A stretch of 36,169 nt of DNA, taken from NCBI RefSeq assembly GCF_000208925.1, contig NW_001915026.1:1-36169 (forward strand). Reading direction: 5' to 3'. This DNA is from Entamoeba histolytica HM-1:IMSS (Eukaryota; Evosea; Mastigamoebida; Endamoebidae). Positions 19,793 through 30,367 of the stretch are shown here, piece after piece. The stretch's first letter is position 1. The number at the start of each line of letters is the position of its first letter. The notes below the pieces were generated by a model. The model worked only from the letters and a program-made list of their open reading frames with translations. It made no database searches and was not told where the DNA came from. Position numbers and translations under genes: made by a program.

Positions 19793-22700
19793 ATGGATAA
19801 ATTTGATTATTGTCATAAAAAAAAACAAAAAAAGAATAACATAAAACAAGTTGAAAAGATTCCTCAATGCCTTGATTTTATTGGAGATATTGGATTAGGT
19901 TCATTTGTTGATCCAGTAACTTTTGCAATTGAGAAACAATTTACAGAGTGTTATATTAGGATTGACCATAACATTTTTGACATTCATACAATGGAATATG
20001 TTGTTTGTTTAATACTGTAACTCAACTGTTTGCTTGATATTTAATATATTAATTAGATATAGTATAGATTCTTAATTTCTTCTCTTCATAGAATCATTAT
20101 TTCTCCAAATGATAAAAATTCATTTATCCTTATTATCAAAGACCCACCACATATTCATATCCCGTCATCATCATTTCAAGAAACTCAAATTTTAGACTTC
20201 ACCCCAACAAAGTTAATAAATAGGTGCCACTCTATTTATTTTTCATTACCAGAATACACTGATAAAGTTATTCAAATTCTTCAAAATAGTAAACAAGGAA
20301 CAACTCATTTTGAACGTTTAACAATTAATGTTCCTTATGTTATTGATTCTACTATTGACCTTCAACCAAAAATTATTATTGAATATCCAAGTCAACAAGA
20401 AACAGCTGTACTTTTTCAATTAGAAGGGTTATATCTTCAAGGGATTATCATTCCATCACAAATTACAAAAGACGTTATTCAATCTCTTTGTAAATTTACG
20501 AAAGATGTTTTATTATTCTTTAAGAAGCAGGCAACAATGAAAGCACAAAGTATGGATTATTTAAGATTGTTTTCACTTGAACAGGTTATTGAAAAGTGTC
20601 AAAATGATTATAACGGAACAACAAAGAAGTGGAAAGACGAAGAATTAGTATTAAAAATGGAAGTTAATTCTTCTCTTATTCGACTTGGTTATGGGTATAA
20701 TGAAAGTAATGCAATCCTTGAAGACTTTTCACCAGAGTTTAGAGTTAAAATGCTTAGAATGAAATTTTTAAATAATGAAAAAAGAATGCAAGTGATGGAA
20801 CGATTAGAGACTGATTTAATGTGTTTTTATATGATCAAAGGATATAAATCCTTCTTTCAAAAAAGATATTTTCAATTTCTTCTTTCAAATCCATCTCAAA
20901 GTAGATCTGGTGCATGTTGGTTTATTGACAATCAAGATGGGAAAACAACTATGGCTGCATACCAAAGTCTTGGTATTGATTTAAAAAGTCCAAAAATTAA
21001 GAATGCAGGTATTTTATTAATGAGAACAGGATTATTTGGATCAGACTCTATTGCAACAGTAGGTATTTATCCACAACAGATTAAGGTTATTGATGATATA
21101 ACAAATGAAAATGGATATACGTTTTCAGATGGTGTAGGTAGAATTGGTTATCCATTAGCAAAGAAAGTTTTAAATGAATATAAACGAAATAGTAATCTTT
21201 TTATTAAATCAGATGAACCATACGCATTTCAAATTCGTTTCGCTGGAGTAAAAGGAGTACTAACAGTTGATAGACTTGATATGACAGAAAATATTTATTT
21301 TAGACCATCTCAAATTAAAATTGAAGCTCTTCCTAAAACTATTCAAAAATTAAGAGTTATTCAAATTCCTCAATTTCGGTCTGGTAGAATGAATGAACAA
21401 TTAGCACTTGGTTTAGAATATCTTCAAATTCCTCCAAGTAATTTTATTTCTTCAGCAAAACAATATTTAAAAAAATATTTTAGTGTAACACCAAATAGAG
21501 AAATTATTTCATTATTTCAAAGGTTTACAAATAATCCTGTAATTGAAGTTGCATTAAAGATAATAATGGCAAGTAACGGTAATCAAAAAATATATGAAGA
21601 ACCTTTTATTAGAGCAACTTCATTAGTTTTAAGAATGTCTTTACTTAGTGAAAAAACAGATTTTATTAAATTTGATATAGATAATAGTGCTTTTCTAATG
21701 GGTGTAATGGATGAGTCTGGGTTATTAGAAGAAGGAGAGGTTTTTATTCAAGTGACAACATCAACTGTGACAATTCCATCATCAAGACTATTAGTAGTTA
21801 AATTTCCAGCAACTCATCCAGGAGATTTTGTTTTATTAAACAATGTTGTAGATAAAATAAATTTAGAAAAAAAGAAAGGATTTGAAAGACTAACTTATTT
21901 AAGAGATGTGATTGTATTTTCATCAAAAGGAAACCGTCCAGATCCAAATAAATTATCAGGTGGAGATTTAGATGGTGATGAATATCTTATAATTTGGAAT
22001 CCTTTATTTTTACCTAAACCAGAAATACATTCTCATGCACCTGCAACATATGATTCAGAAAAAGTACATCTTGAAAAATTTTTAGAATTTACTGACATGA
22101 AAAGAGCCTTTTTATCACAACTTTATTCTAAATTTGTCTTATCAAGGATTTCTGTTGCTCATAAAGAGTCTTGTATGAACATTGGAATGTGTGCTGAAGT
22201 TACTAAATCTCTTTCACAACTCATTTCTATAACTGTAGATGCTCCAAAAACAGGAGCTGAAGTTGATGGAGGTGAAATAAACGAATTAGTAGAACAAGTG
22301 TCAAAAACAAATAATTCAAATAAATCAATATTATTAGTATTAAAATCATTTTTCAATGAACAAATTCCAATTATTATGGATACTTTTTATACTGAATTAA
22401 TTGAATTAGTAAATACAATTCATTATAATAGTGAATTTATATCTGACTCAATTCTTCCTGATGTGATTCCATTTGCTCGAAAAACAAGAAACGAATTTAA
22501 TAATGAAATTAATTGGTTTTTAAAGAAGTCAATACCACAACGAATTCTTAGAGGTTCTGAACCATTACAATTAATTATTGGAGGAGTTTTTAAAAAAGGA
22601 AATGTTGATCGTTTAGAATGGGAAAAAGAAGAAAAAGAAATTAATCAAACACTACTTGTAATTTATTCTAATTACAGAAAAAAAGTAGAACAAGAAGCTG

Positions 22701-22933
22701 GGAGAAGAAAAATTCCATTAAGAAGACTTTGTGACGTATGTTATCAAGTTACTTATGATAAAAAGTATTATACAAATAATGAACTTTTAGACTGTGGAAA
22801 AAATAAAGTAGTTTGTTTATTATTTCCATGGGTTATACGCCCTCAACAAAATATTATGTTCATTAATTCAACAATGATTAAATCATTACCAAATTCTCAA
22901 TTATCAAAAATAAAACTAAAACAAATTAAATAA
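19793..22933 (+). CDS. cellular RNA-dependent RNA polymerase (two exons)
   Basis: Exon 1 is 19793-20002 (70 codons) and exon 2 is 20063-22933. The 60-nt intron runs from GTTTGT (20003) to TAG (20062) and is phase 0. Later TAGs, including the one ending at 20091, would shift frame, so 20062 is the only fitting acceptor. The protein is 1026 aa. Its active site is D705-L-D-G-D709 in LSGGDLDGDEYLIIWNP, the DxDGD signature of QDE-1/RDR-type polymerases. An FSDGVGRIGYPLA block and an FRPSQIK segment precede it. The N-terminal part includes FILIIKDPPHIHIP, typical of the region before the RdRP domain. Such enzymes make secondary small RNAs; Entamoeba is known for 27-nt 5'-polyphosphorylated small RNAs bound by Argonaute. 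Length and motifs look intact. Confidence 0.92.
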
Positions 22934-22978
22934 ACTGAGATTCAATTAATACATTTTTATTTTTTCTCTTTTTTTTTT

Positions 22979-24997
22979 TTAGAATTTTTCTTTTTTAACC
23001 CATGCTTCTTCAGGAACGTACAAAGTATTTACTGCCAATGAACAATTAACAAAACACCCTTTTCCAAATTCTTTTATTGTAGAAGGGATATTTATACTCT
23101 TTAATTTAATACAATTTTCAAATGCATGTTTTCCAATTGAAACAATACCATCTGGTAAATTAACTTTAGTTAATGAATAACATTCTGCAAAACAATCATT
23201 TCCAATTGCAGATACTCCTTTAGGAACATCAAATTCTTTAAATCCACAATTATAGAATAATCCTTTTGGTAATACTTTCAATGGTGGAAGAACAATTTTT
23301 GATAATTGTGAACATTGAGCGAAACATTTATTCTCAATGTTTGTTACTGAAGTTGGAATAACCAATGATTTTAATGAAACACAATGTTCTAAACATCTTT
23401 TTTCCATAGAAACCATTTTAGAATGAAACTCAATTGAAGTTAATGAACAACAATCAGAGAAGACTCTTCTTCCTAAGGCATTAATTGAGTAAGGTAAAGT
23501 TACCTTTTTAAATTCAATATATGTTACATTTAATTCTTTAATCATGTCACAGTCAAATGGATGATGTTCTGCATATTCAATAAGGTCATCTTGTTCTAAT
23601 ACAACATTAGTACATTTAATTCCACCTCGTCTTATCATTTCTCCAATTCTATAACATACTTGTTCTTTAAATTCTTTATTTATTAAAGATGAACTACTTA
23701 GATTATTAAATAATATTTTATTTATCTTTTGAGCTCTTAATAACTTAGGAATTAATAACATTACTTGATTTGAACTCATTCTAATTTCATCAATACAAGC
23801 ATTTTCAAATGCATTTAATTCAATACTACATTTTTCATTTAATGAAATGCTTTTAATTAAAGCATTTTTAAATGCTGTTTTATCAATAAACTCAACATTT
23901 TTAAGATATAAATTCATTTGATTTCCCTCAAAACATCCTTCTTCAAAACAATGAATTTCATTACCAAATTGAATTTCAGTTAATTCTTTATTTCCTTTGA
24001 AACAATCTTTCCCAATAAATGAAACTTGTGAAGGAATAGAAATACATTTATTTCCTTTATTCATTTCTATCCATCTTCTTTTATCGTCTTTAGTAAAAAT
24101 TATTTGTTCACATTTTCCATGATATTTATTTACTTTTTCTGATACCCAAAATGCAGCTCTTTCTACAATTAAACTTTGACTAAATTCTAATGAACTAAGG
24201 TTTTCAGGAAGTGCATTTTTTCCAATAAAAACAACACTTGTTGGAAGTTCTATTTCCATTAAATTTGTTTGTAAATGAAATGCATTTTCTTCAATATAAT
24301 TTACACCATCTTTTATATATATTTTATTTAGTCCAGTCATTCCAACTTCATTAATTGTTTTAGTTTTCCATTCTTCAGCATCTTTACAATTAAATTTCCA
24401 TTTCTTAATATTTCCAATAACAATTCCCATTGCTCGTTCATCTAAAATCCCTTTCCATTCTCCTATAATATGAATCTTCTTAACCCCAACATCTACAAGC
24501 ATCATAATAGATTCTGCTTCCATACCACTTCCTATTATCATCTTTTCTTTTCCAGTAAATAATCTTAAACACCCATCAGATATCGTATTGACTTCAGTTG
24601 GTATTTTGATTCCTTCTCCATCTTCATTAATCTTCTTAGCGTCTTCAGGTGTTAAAACAATTCGGTTGAAATATACATTCATTTGTTCTTCTTTCTTATT
24701 CTCCCTATTCCACTTCTTAATAATCATTTCTTTCACAGACTCCATTGCCCCATAAGACACATCACATAAAACTTCTACCCCTTTAACACGTGGATCAATA
24801 ACATCTTCAACACTATACAACCGTTGTACTTGAAGTCCATTAAATAATTCTGTTTTTCGAATAGGATTAAATTTTAATGTGGCAACAGATATTGCACATT
24901 TCTTACTAACAAAAATGAACTTTTTAATCACCTCTTCTTTATGAATGTTTCCGCAAATTAATTTTAATTGAAAACAATCTAATGAGTTAAAACCCAT
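22979..24997 (-). CDS. BspA-like leucine-rich repeat protein (large, mixed repeats)
   Basis: The product is 672 aa. The N-terminal 250 residues are not clearly repetitive apart from short LRR-like pieces. Degenerate LRR_5 units appear between about 225 and 400 (for example VNYIEENAFHLQTNLMEIEL and VSFIGKDCFKGNKELTEIQF). After an insert, seven or eight good units run from about 505 to 655 (VTNIENKCFAQCSQLSKIVL, VSIGKHAFENCIKLKSINIP). No signal peptide or membrane segment. The family is BspA-type, as at 15244-16632, but the two are not close copies. The 3' end converges on the RdRP 3' end with only 45 bases between stop codons, so transcripts probably overlap. Confidence 0.88.
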   Translation of the reverse strand: MGFNSLDCFQLKLICGNIHKEEVIKKFIFVSKKCAISVATLKFNPIRKTELFNGLQVQRLYSVEDVIDPRVKGVEVLCDVSYGAMESVKEMIIKKWNRENKKEEQMNVYFNRIVLTPEDAKKINEDGEGIKIPTEVNTISDGCLRLFTGKEKMIIGSGMEAESIMMLVDVGVKKIHIIGEWKGILDERAMGIVIGNIKKWKFNCKDAEEWKTKTINEVGMTGLNKIYIKDGVNYIEENAFHLQTNLMEIELPTSVVFIGKNALPENLSSLEFSQSLIVERAAFWVSEKVNKYHGKCEQIIFTKDDKRRWIEMNKGNKCISIPSQVSFIGKDCFKGNKELTEIQFGNEIHCFEEGCFEGNQMNLYLKNVEFIDKTAFKNALIKSISLNEKCSIELNAFENACIDEIRMSSNQVMLLIPKLLRAQKINKILFNNLSSSSLINKEFKEQVCYRIGEMIRRGGIKCTNVVLEQDDLIEYAEHHPFDCDMIKELNVTYIEFKKVTLPYSINALGRRVFSDCCSLTSIEFHSKMVSMEKRCLEHCVSLKSLVIPTSVTNIENKCFAQCSQLSKIVLPPLKVLPKGLFYNCGFKEFDVPKGVSAIGNDCFAECYSLTKVNLPDGIVSIGKHAFENCIKLKSINIPSTIKEFGKGCFVNCSLAVNTLYVPEEAWVKKEKF

Positions 24998-25089
24998 TCC
25001 TTTTTTATTTTACAATAGTACTAAAATAATAAAGTTCTTTTTTCTTTCTATTATAACCGTAATTCTTTTTATTATAAAAAAACTATCAA

Positions 25090-27444
25090 TTAAAACAATA
25101 CTCTTTTTTTCATTGGACTTTCAAAGTTAGGGGGTGGTTGAGATGGATTTTTGGATTGAATTGAAAGTAATAAATTTTTAACCTCCATAACCCTTTCATA
25201 GTCTTCACATAGTTGTTTCTTTTGTTTATTCAATTTATTAAGTTCATCTTCAACTTCTTCAGTACTTTTTTTGTGTACAGTTAAAATATTTCCTAATGTA
25301 GGAATTTGTCTAGATAATTCTTCTTTTAATTCCCCAATCATAGGTTGAAGGAAGTATGCATTTAACTTACTTCGTGCATTTCTCCAAAAACTATCTCGAA
25401 TAACTCCAAACACCCGTTGACAAATTTTACAAATAGATGAGTGAGAGTCCGCTCCATTGATATTTCTTAATTCTTGAAATAGTTTCACTTCATTTTTGTC
25501 TCGTTCTTCCATCATTTTTTGAACTCGCTCTTTAATTTTTTGATTATGATCAACTGGTTTTAGTTCTTCTTCATCTTGTGTTTTTTCATCATCATTCTCT
25601 TCTTCCATGACTGTTGTTGTGCTTGATAACATACTCCAATCAACAACACTTACAAAAGAATTTAAATCATCTTTCAACATTTTTTCACAACGTCGTAACT
25701 TTTCTTTAGCGAAGTTAATATAAACTTCTTTTAGAGCATTACTCAACTCTCCATTTTGTAACGAACTCTTTTCTCCAAATACTTTTTCTATTACATCAAG
25801 TGCAACATTAAACAATCTCTCAAAAACATGTGTAATTCTTTGTACCAATATTGAGATAATAGGAAGTAATGCACGTGATGCCTTCGTTTTAATAACAACA
25901 CTAATAACTCTTTCTCCACCATTCAACATTCCTCCAATTGCATGAATACCCATAGCAACACAAACTTCATCAGCAGTTGGTATTGGTAGTTCCATTGTTA
26001 GTAAAGCTGCTTCTGTTTCTCTTAATAACCTTTCATACTGAGCACCTCCATATAATTTCATCCCACTACCTACAATATTAATCTCAGAACCAACTCCAGG
26101 CCATTTTTCACATTTGACTTGAGCTCTTTCTTCTTCCATTGTCTCTCCATACTCTTTTGGGCTTATGGTACATTCACCAGTGATAAGTTGTACAATTAAA
26201 TTTCCAAGGCTACTAACTGAATTATTTAATCCTCTTTTAAGTTCATCTACATCATTGCTCTCTTTTTCTTCTTCTAAGCTATGTATTTCTTGGTCAGTGC
26301 CTTCAATTTGCTTTTTTAAAGAATTACTCATTTCATTAATCCCTTTCATATACTCATTAATAACTTCCTCCTTAAGAAATGAATTTAATCTCCAGACTCC
26401 AACTTTCTTAAAATATTCCTCATTAATTCCCATAGTTACTAGTCTTCTTAAATCATCTATTTGTTTTTCTTGAAGAGACTCCTGAAATCCTTTGATAGTT
26501 AATCCCCTTTTATTTAAGAAAGAAACATAGAAATATTTACATTTTTCTGTTTCACCATCAAGATATGCTTTCATCTCTTCTTTATCTTTAACCTGAGTAA
26601 TTCTATTATCAAATTTACTTTGTACTATCACAACATTTTTATGGATGTTCTTTTTTTCTATGACCCAACTTTCACAAGAATTTTCCCCACGTTCTTCTGT
26701 TGATTTTTCAACACAAAGAATAATTTTTCCTTCTTCTTCTGTTACATATTTCTCCCACAGTTTCTCTACTTTTGTTTGAGTTTCATTTTGTTCTTCAACA
26801 AAACCTGGAAGATCAACTATTTTTAAAGGAATAACATTTTGAGATTCTATTTTTATAAGTACTTCTTCAAACCCAATTGGTCTATTTTCATAGCATCTTT
26901 TTTCTATTAACTTAGGAACTTCATCAACTGTAACTTCTTTCCATTCATTTTCTATAAAGAAAAAGCATTTACATTCTACTCCACGTTTATAAATAGTTTC
27001 TATAACTATAGGAACAGTTGTTGCAGTAGAAGTATTAATATATTCAATAGGCATTCCTACAATACCTTCAACTAATTCTGATTTACCAGAGCCTTGAATT
27101 CCAGTAATAATAATTTCTGGTTTCTTATTGAATTTAGTGATATTAACACATTCTTCATATTTTTCAAAGAAAGCACATCTTTGATTTGAAACTTCAGTGG
27201 ATTTTATCATTCTTTCTTTTTCTTGTTTTAATACTTCTTCTACATGCTTTTTAAATTGTTCAGCTTCTCTTTCTTTTTCTTTTTCTTCTTCTGTCTTTTC
27301 TCTTTGAATATTATGAGTTTTTTGAGCAACAAGGCTACGTGCCATTTCCTCGATACTTCTTATATTTTGTGTAGACTGTTGACTTGGAGGTAACATTCCT
27401 TTAGCAACTTGTAAAATATCTCTAACAACTTGTGTTGAGCTCAT
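25090..27444 (-). CDS. dynamin-family GTPase
   Basis: The product is 784 aa. A charged N-terminal extension (about 1-95, coiled-coil-like at 50-80) precedes the G domain: G1 is GIQGSGKS (115-122, the dynamin GxQSSGKS form), switch I is TSTATTVPIVIE (T143 the likely catalytic Thr), G3 is DLPG (211-214) and G4 is SKFD (276-279, in place of TKxD). The stalk includes KLYGGAQYERLLRETE, like the dynamin middle-domain SGGARI motif. A Glu/Asp-rich insert follows (about 610-640), then a GED-like segment containing CQRVFGVIRDSFWRN and a final coiled coil. No PH or membrane segment. Membrane remodelling is the family role. The N-terminal extension and altered G4 are unusual. Confidence 0.87.
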   Translation of the reverse strand: MSSTQVVRDILQVAKGMLPPSQQSTQNIRSIEEMARSLVAQKTHNIQREKTEEEKEKEREAEQFKKHVEEVLKQEKERMIKSTEVSNQRCAFFEKYEECVNITKFNKKPEIIITGIQGSGKSELVEGIVGMPIEYINTSTATTVPIVIETIYKRGVECKCFFFIENEWKEVTVDEVPKLIEKRCYENRPIGFEEVLIKIESQNVIPLKIVDLPGFVEEQNETQTKVEKLWEKYVTEEEGKIILCVEKSTEERGENSCESWVIEKKNIHKNVVIVQSKFDNRITQVKDKEEMKAYLDGETEKCKYFYVSFLNKRGLTIKGFQESLQEKQIDDLRRLVTMGINEEYFKKVGVWRLNSFLKEEVINEYMKGINEMSNSLKKQIEGTDQEIHSLEEEKESNDVDELKRGLNNSVSSLGNLIVQLITGECTISPKEYGETMEEERAQVKCEKWPGVGSEINIVGSGMKLYGGAQYERLLRETEAALLTMELPIPTADEVCVAMGIHAIGGMLNGGERVISVVIKTKASRALLPIISILVQRITHVFERLFNVALDVIEKVFGEKSSLQNGELSNALKEVYINFAKEKLRRCEKMLKDDLNSFVSVVDWSMLSSTTTVMEEENDDEKTQDEEELKPVDHNQKIKERVQKMMEERDKNEVKLFQELRNINGADSHSSICKICQRVFGVIRDSFWRNARSKLNAYFLQPMIGELKEELSRQIPTLGNILTVHKKSTEEVEDELNKLNKQKKQLCEDYERVMEVKNLLLSIQSKNPSQPPPNFESPMKKRVLF

Positions 27445-27694
27445 GAATATGATTAATTTGTGATAGTTTTATCCCTTTAAATATCTCCTGTCTTTGTTAT
27501 TTATATTTTCATCCCCTTTCCTCAATTTCCTTAAATAGTTTAATTTACTATTTTATTAAATTAAAATCTCAATTTTATTATCAGTTCTCTTTAAAATTCC
27601 TCAAATTGTTTCATGTTTTTTTTTTTCAATTCTAAATTTAAATAACATATTTTAATCATATTAAATTACTTTAAAAAATGTTTTTTCCTGGTTT

Positions 27695-29170
27695 TTATTT
27701 TGAAAGATATTTTATATATTTCTTGATTTTAGTATTTCCCTCTTTTTTTAATTTTGCAATCTTCTTTTCAAGTTCATTATTTATTTCCCCTCTTTTTGTT
27801 TCAAGTGTTATAGAAATATCATACAACTTGTCTTGGTCTTCTTCTATTTTGTAGCTATTATAAAAATTCATTATTTCATTATATCTTTTAACTGGATATC
27901 CAATTGCTTGTTTAACCATTATTTCCTTAACTAAATTACCTATACTTCTTATTTTAAACCAGTTAATTAATAACTTATCTCCTTGTTTATTTCCATCAGT
28001 TGTAAATACTAAGTCACTCATTGTTGAACCTAAAAATGGTAAACAAGGTGGAACTGCAATTTTCATCATTTCTCTTAATTTACTAAAATTTTTTTCTTGG
28101 TCACATAATTTATTTAAACTCAACTCAGTTTCTTTATCTTCAGGTAATATTCCATCCCACGTATCTTTCAACCGATAAATTGGTGATGATTCTAATGCAC
28201 TTAGTACAGCTTTCATTCCTTCAAAATTATTTAATTTTTTCATTTCTTCTGATACATGAATAAAATAATGTAATAAAACCGCTCTCATTTTTACATTTTC
28301 TTCAGTAAGAATAATGTTTTGAACAAAGCCAAATAATTTTTGAGATGAACGTACTAAAGCCATAATATTTGGTGTCAATACTTCTTTATCTTTTTTCATC
28401 CAACCATTTCCAAGAAATTCGTTGTAAGGAATCTTTCTGAATAATTCATTTTGTTGAAAACTAATTTGTCTTGCAAATTCTTTATAATGAAATTGTAAAA
28501 CACCAGAAAATTTAACATTTTTTTCTAATGTAATTGGTTTAAATAAAGGTAAATCTATCTCTTCACTTGACTGTTTGTTAGGATAGTTTCTTTTCATTTC
28601 AATTTGCTTCTGGATGATTTTACTCATTTTAGGATTAAATTCTTCAAAATGGTCCAATAATTGTTGTAATTTTTCAATCAACTCCGTTTGTCCTTCAAAA
28701 TCTCTCCAAGCGTTTTTTATCCAAATTCTTACGAAATTCATAATTTTTAATCTTAACGGTGATATAACATCTTTCACAAAATTTTCCCATAACATCCCTT
28801 CTGGAATTGTTGGATCAAATAATATCCCAAGTAACTCTAATAACCTCTCTGGTGTAGTGACTAATCTATAAGCCAATACAAAACATTCTTGAAAATACCC
28901 ATCGTTAAACTCTGTCGTCATCATTGTTTGGACACATTTTTCTAATGTTGCTTTTTGGATGATCTTAAAGTCACACCCAGCTTCAGTTGTCCAAGTAATA
29001 CAATCACTACTATTAGGTGAATCAAATAATCCAGAATATCTTGGATCAGGATTATACTTTTGTTCATCTATTTTTCCTTCATTCCCAGATAGGGATGAAA
29101 AGTCTGTTGATGCACTTCGTGATGAACGAGTGTCTTTTGTCTTAGTAACTTCAATTGGTTTTGCGGACAT
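27695..29170 (-). CDS. RasGEF domain protein
   Basis: The product is 491 aa. After a Ser/Thr-rich, probably disordered N-terminus (1-60) comes a RasGEF N-terminal (REM) domain at about 75-190 (FQECFVLAYRLVTTPERLLE). The CDC25-like catalytic domain follows at about 220-455, with FARQISFQQNELFRKIPYNE, RAVLLHYFIHVSEEMKKLNN, FEGMKAVLSALESSPIYRLK, and PCLPFLGSTMSDLVF, the usual P.(I/L)P(F/Y)LG...(D) motif. It should catalyse GDP release from Ras-family GTPases. A short basic coiled tail (about 460-491) ends the protein. No PH, SH3 or other partner domain. Entamoeba has many Ras/Rap/Rho genes; the target cannot be told. Confidence 0.92.
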   Translation of the reverse strand: MSAKPIEVTKTKDTRSSRSASTDFSSLSGNEGKIDEQKYNPDPRYSGLFDSPNSSDCITWTTEAGCDFKIIQKATLEKCVQTMMTTEFNDGYFQECFVLAYRLVTTPERLLELLGILFDPTIPEGMLWENFVKDVISPLRLKIMNFVRIWIKNAWRDFEGQTELIEKLQQLLDHFEEFNPKMSKIIQKQIEMKRNYPNKQSSEEIDLPLFKPITLEKNVKFSGVLQFHYKEFARQISFQQNELFRKIPYNEFLGNGWMKKDKEVLTPNIMALVRSSQKLFGFVQNIILTEENVKMRAVLLHYFIHVSEEMKKLNNFEGMKAVLSALESSPIYRLKDTWDGILPEDKETELSLNKLCDQEKNFSKLREMMKIAVPPCLPFLGSTMSDLVFTTDGNKQGDKLLINWFKIRSIGNLVKEIMVKQAIGYPVKRYNEIMNFYNSYKIEEDQDKLYDISITLETKRGEINNELEKKIAKLKKEGNTKIKKYIKYLSK

Positions 29171-29320
29171 TATACTACCCTTTAAAGTTTCTTTTCCCTT
29201 TTCGATTTATATTCTATTTTTAGAATTATTCTATTTTTAAATATTTTTCATTTTCGTTAAAATAAATGTTATCCAATCAAAAAAAATATCCCAATCAATT
29301 CTAATCTTAAAGCAAATTTT

Positions 29321-30367
29321 TTATTGTTGTGGACATTCTTGTGGTACAGGTGGAGCAGTTGTATTTGATGTATTACCATGTGGTTTATCTTCTTCTTCAT
29401 CGTCGTCATCATCATGACCTTCACAATCGCAATCATCATCACAATCATCATCCATATCTTCGTCATCCATGTCTTCATCATCTGGTTCAGCCATACTTTC
29501 ATCGAAGAAACTCAAAGCCATTGGATAAACTTCGTTAATAAGTTCCATAAAGATTTTGAAATTAGTATGGCAAATAATTACATCTTCATCAACTTCTTCC
29601 ATCTCTTCTAAATTAAGATTTTCTGGTAATGCTGGAGTATAGAACAAATCAAAGAATGATTCAACTTTTTGTCTAACAGCAGCTGCTGGTCTTCCTCTTC
29701 CTCCACGTTTACCACCTCTTCTTTTAACCAATTTATATCTAACGTCTTTATCTTTATGCCATTCAATAGGTGTTTCAGTAATAACAGCAGGTTCATCAAA
29801 TTCTCCTTCAGCTTCACATAATTTGCATTGAACACTAACAGTAATTGTTTCATTAGTGAAATATTCATTTGGTTCAAAATCAAAATGAACTTTATAATGA
29901 TATTTTAATGTATCTTCTCCATCTTTATTTTTAACATCTTCTAATGGCATATATTCAATTCTAATATTCTTTAAATGAATTAATACTGAAATATCAGCTT
30001 CAGAACCATTGGCTGAATCAAATAACATTGAATTTTTAAGTACTTGGAACCAAAAAACTGGAATTCCTTTATTAAATTGTGATCCCTCTTGTGCAACAAG
30101 TTCATCTGATTTAATATATCCTTCTAATTCGTCTTCTGTTGGTTGAGCATTTCCTGTAATGATTTCATTCATTCTACCATAAATTTTACTGGCCTCTTCA
30201 TTAAATTTACTCATAGCTTCATATCTAGCTCTTTCACAAACAAGTCTTAATTTTTGTATTTCTTTCATTTTTTTAGTACAGGCATGATAATTTTTATGAA
30301 CTTGCTCATCAACTAATGTCATATATTCTTCATAACTTTTAGTAGCAAGATCAATAAGATCACTCAT
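29321..30367 (-). CDS. nucleosome assembly protein NAP1
   Basis: The product is 348 aa. The N-terminal helix (about 15-75) is the long NAP dimerisation helix. The core contains GIPVFWFQVLKNSMLFDSAN, matching the NAP1 pattern IPxFW...(L)KN...(I). It continues through LKNIRIEYMP, YHYKVHFDFEPNEYFTNE and SFFDLFYTPALPE, matching the (SFFNFF.PP..P) segment. The C-terminal tail (about 295-330) is strongly acidic, as in histone chaperones, but also holds Cys in a DDDCDDDCDCEG stretch. An RGGKRGGRGR basic patch lies in the middle (217-226). It handles H2A-H2B dimers. Both strands of the acidic tail give His- or Met-rich shadow frames that are not genes. Confidence 0.93.
   Translation of the reverse strand: MSDLIDLATKSYEEYMTLVDEQVHKNYHACTKKMKEIQKLRLVCERARYEAMSKFNEEASKIYGRMNEIITGNAQPTEDELEGYIKSDELVAQEGSQFNKGIPVFWFQVLKNSMLFDSANGSEADISVLIHLKNIRIEYMPLEDVKNKDGEDTLKYHYKVHFDFEPNEYFTNETITVSVQCKLCEAEGEFDEPAVITETPIEWHKDKDVRYKLVKRRGGKRGGRGRPAAAVRQKVESFFDLFYTPALPENLNLEEMEEVDEDVIICHTNFKIFMELINEVYPMALSFFDESMAEPDDEDMDDEDMDDDCDDDCDCEGHDDDDDEEEDKPHGNTSNTTAPPVPQECPQQ

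Noticed and set aside
20092..20536. RdRP starting only at the ATG at 20537
   Set aside because: The frame is open back to 20063 and encodes expected N-terminal RdRP sequence, joined in frame to an upstream exon.
29269..29611. His/Met-rich frames opposite or beside the NAP1 tail
   Set aside because: Shadows of GAT/GAA repeats that encode the acidic tail.
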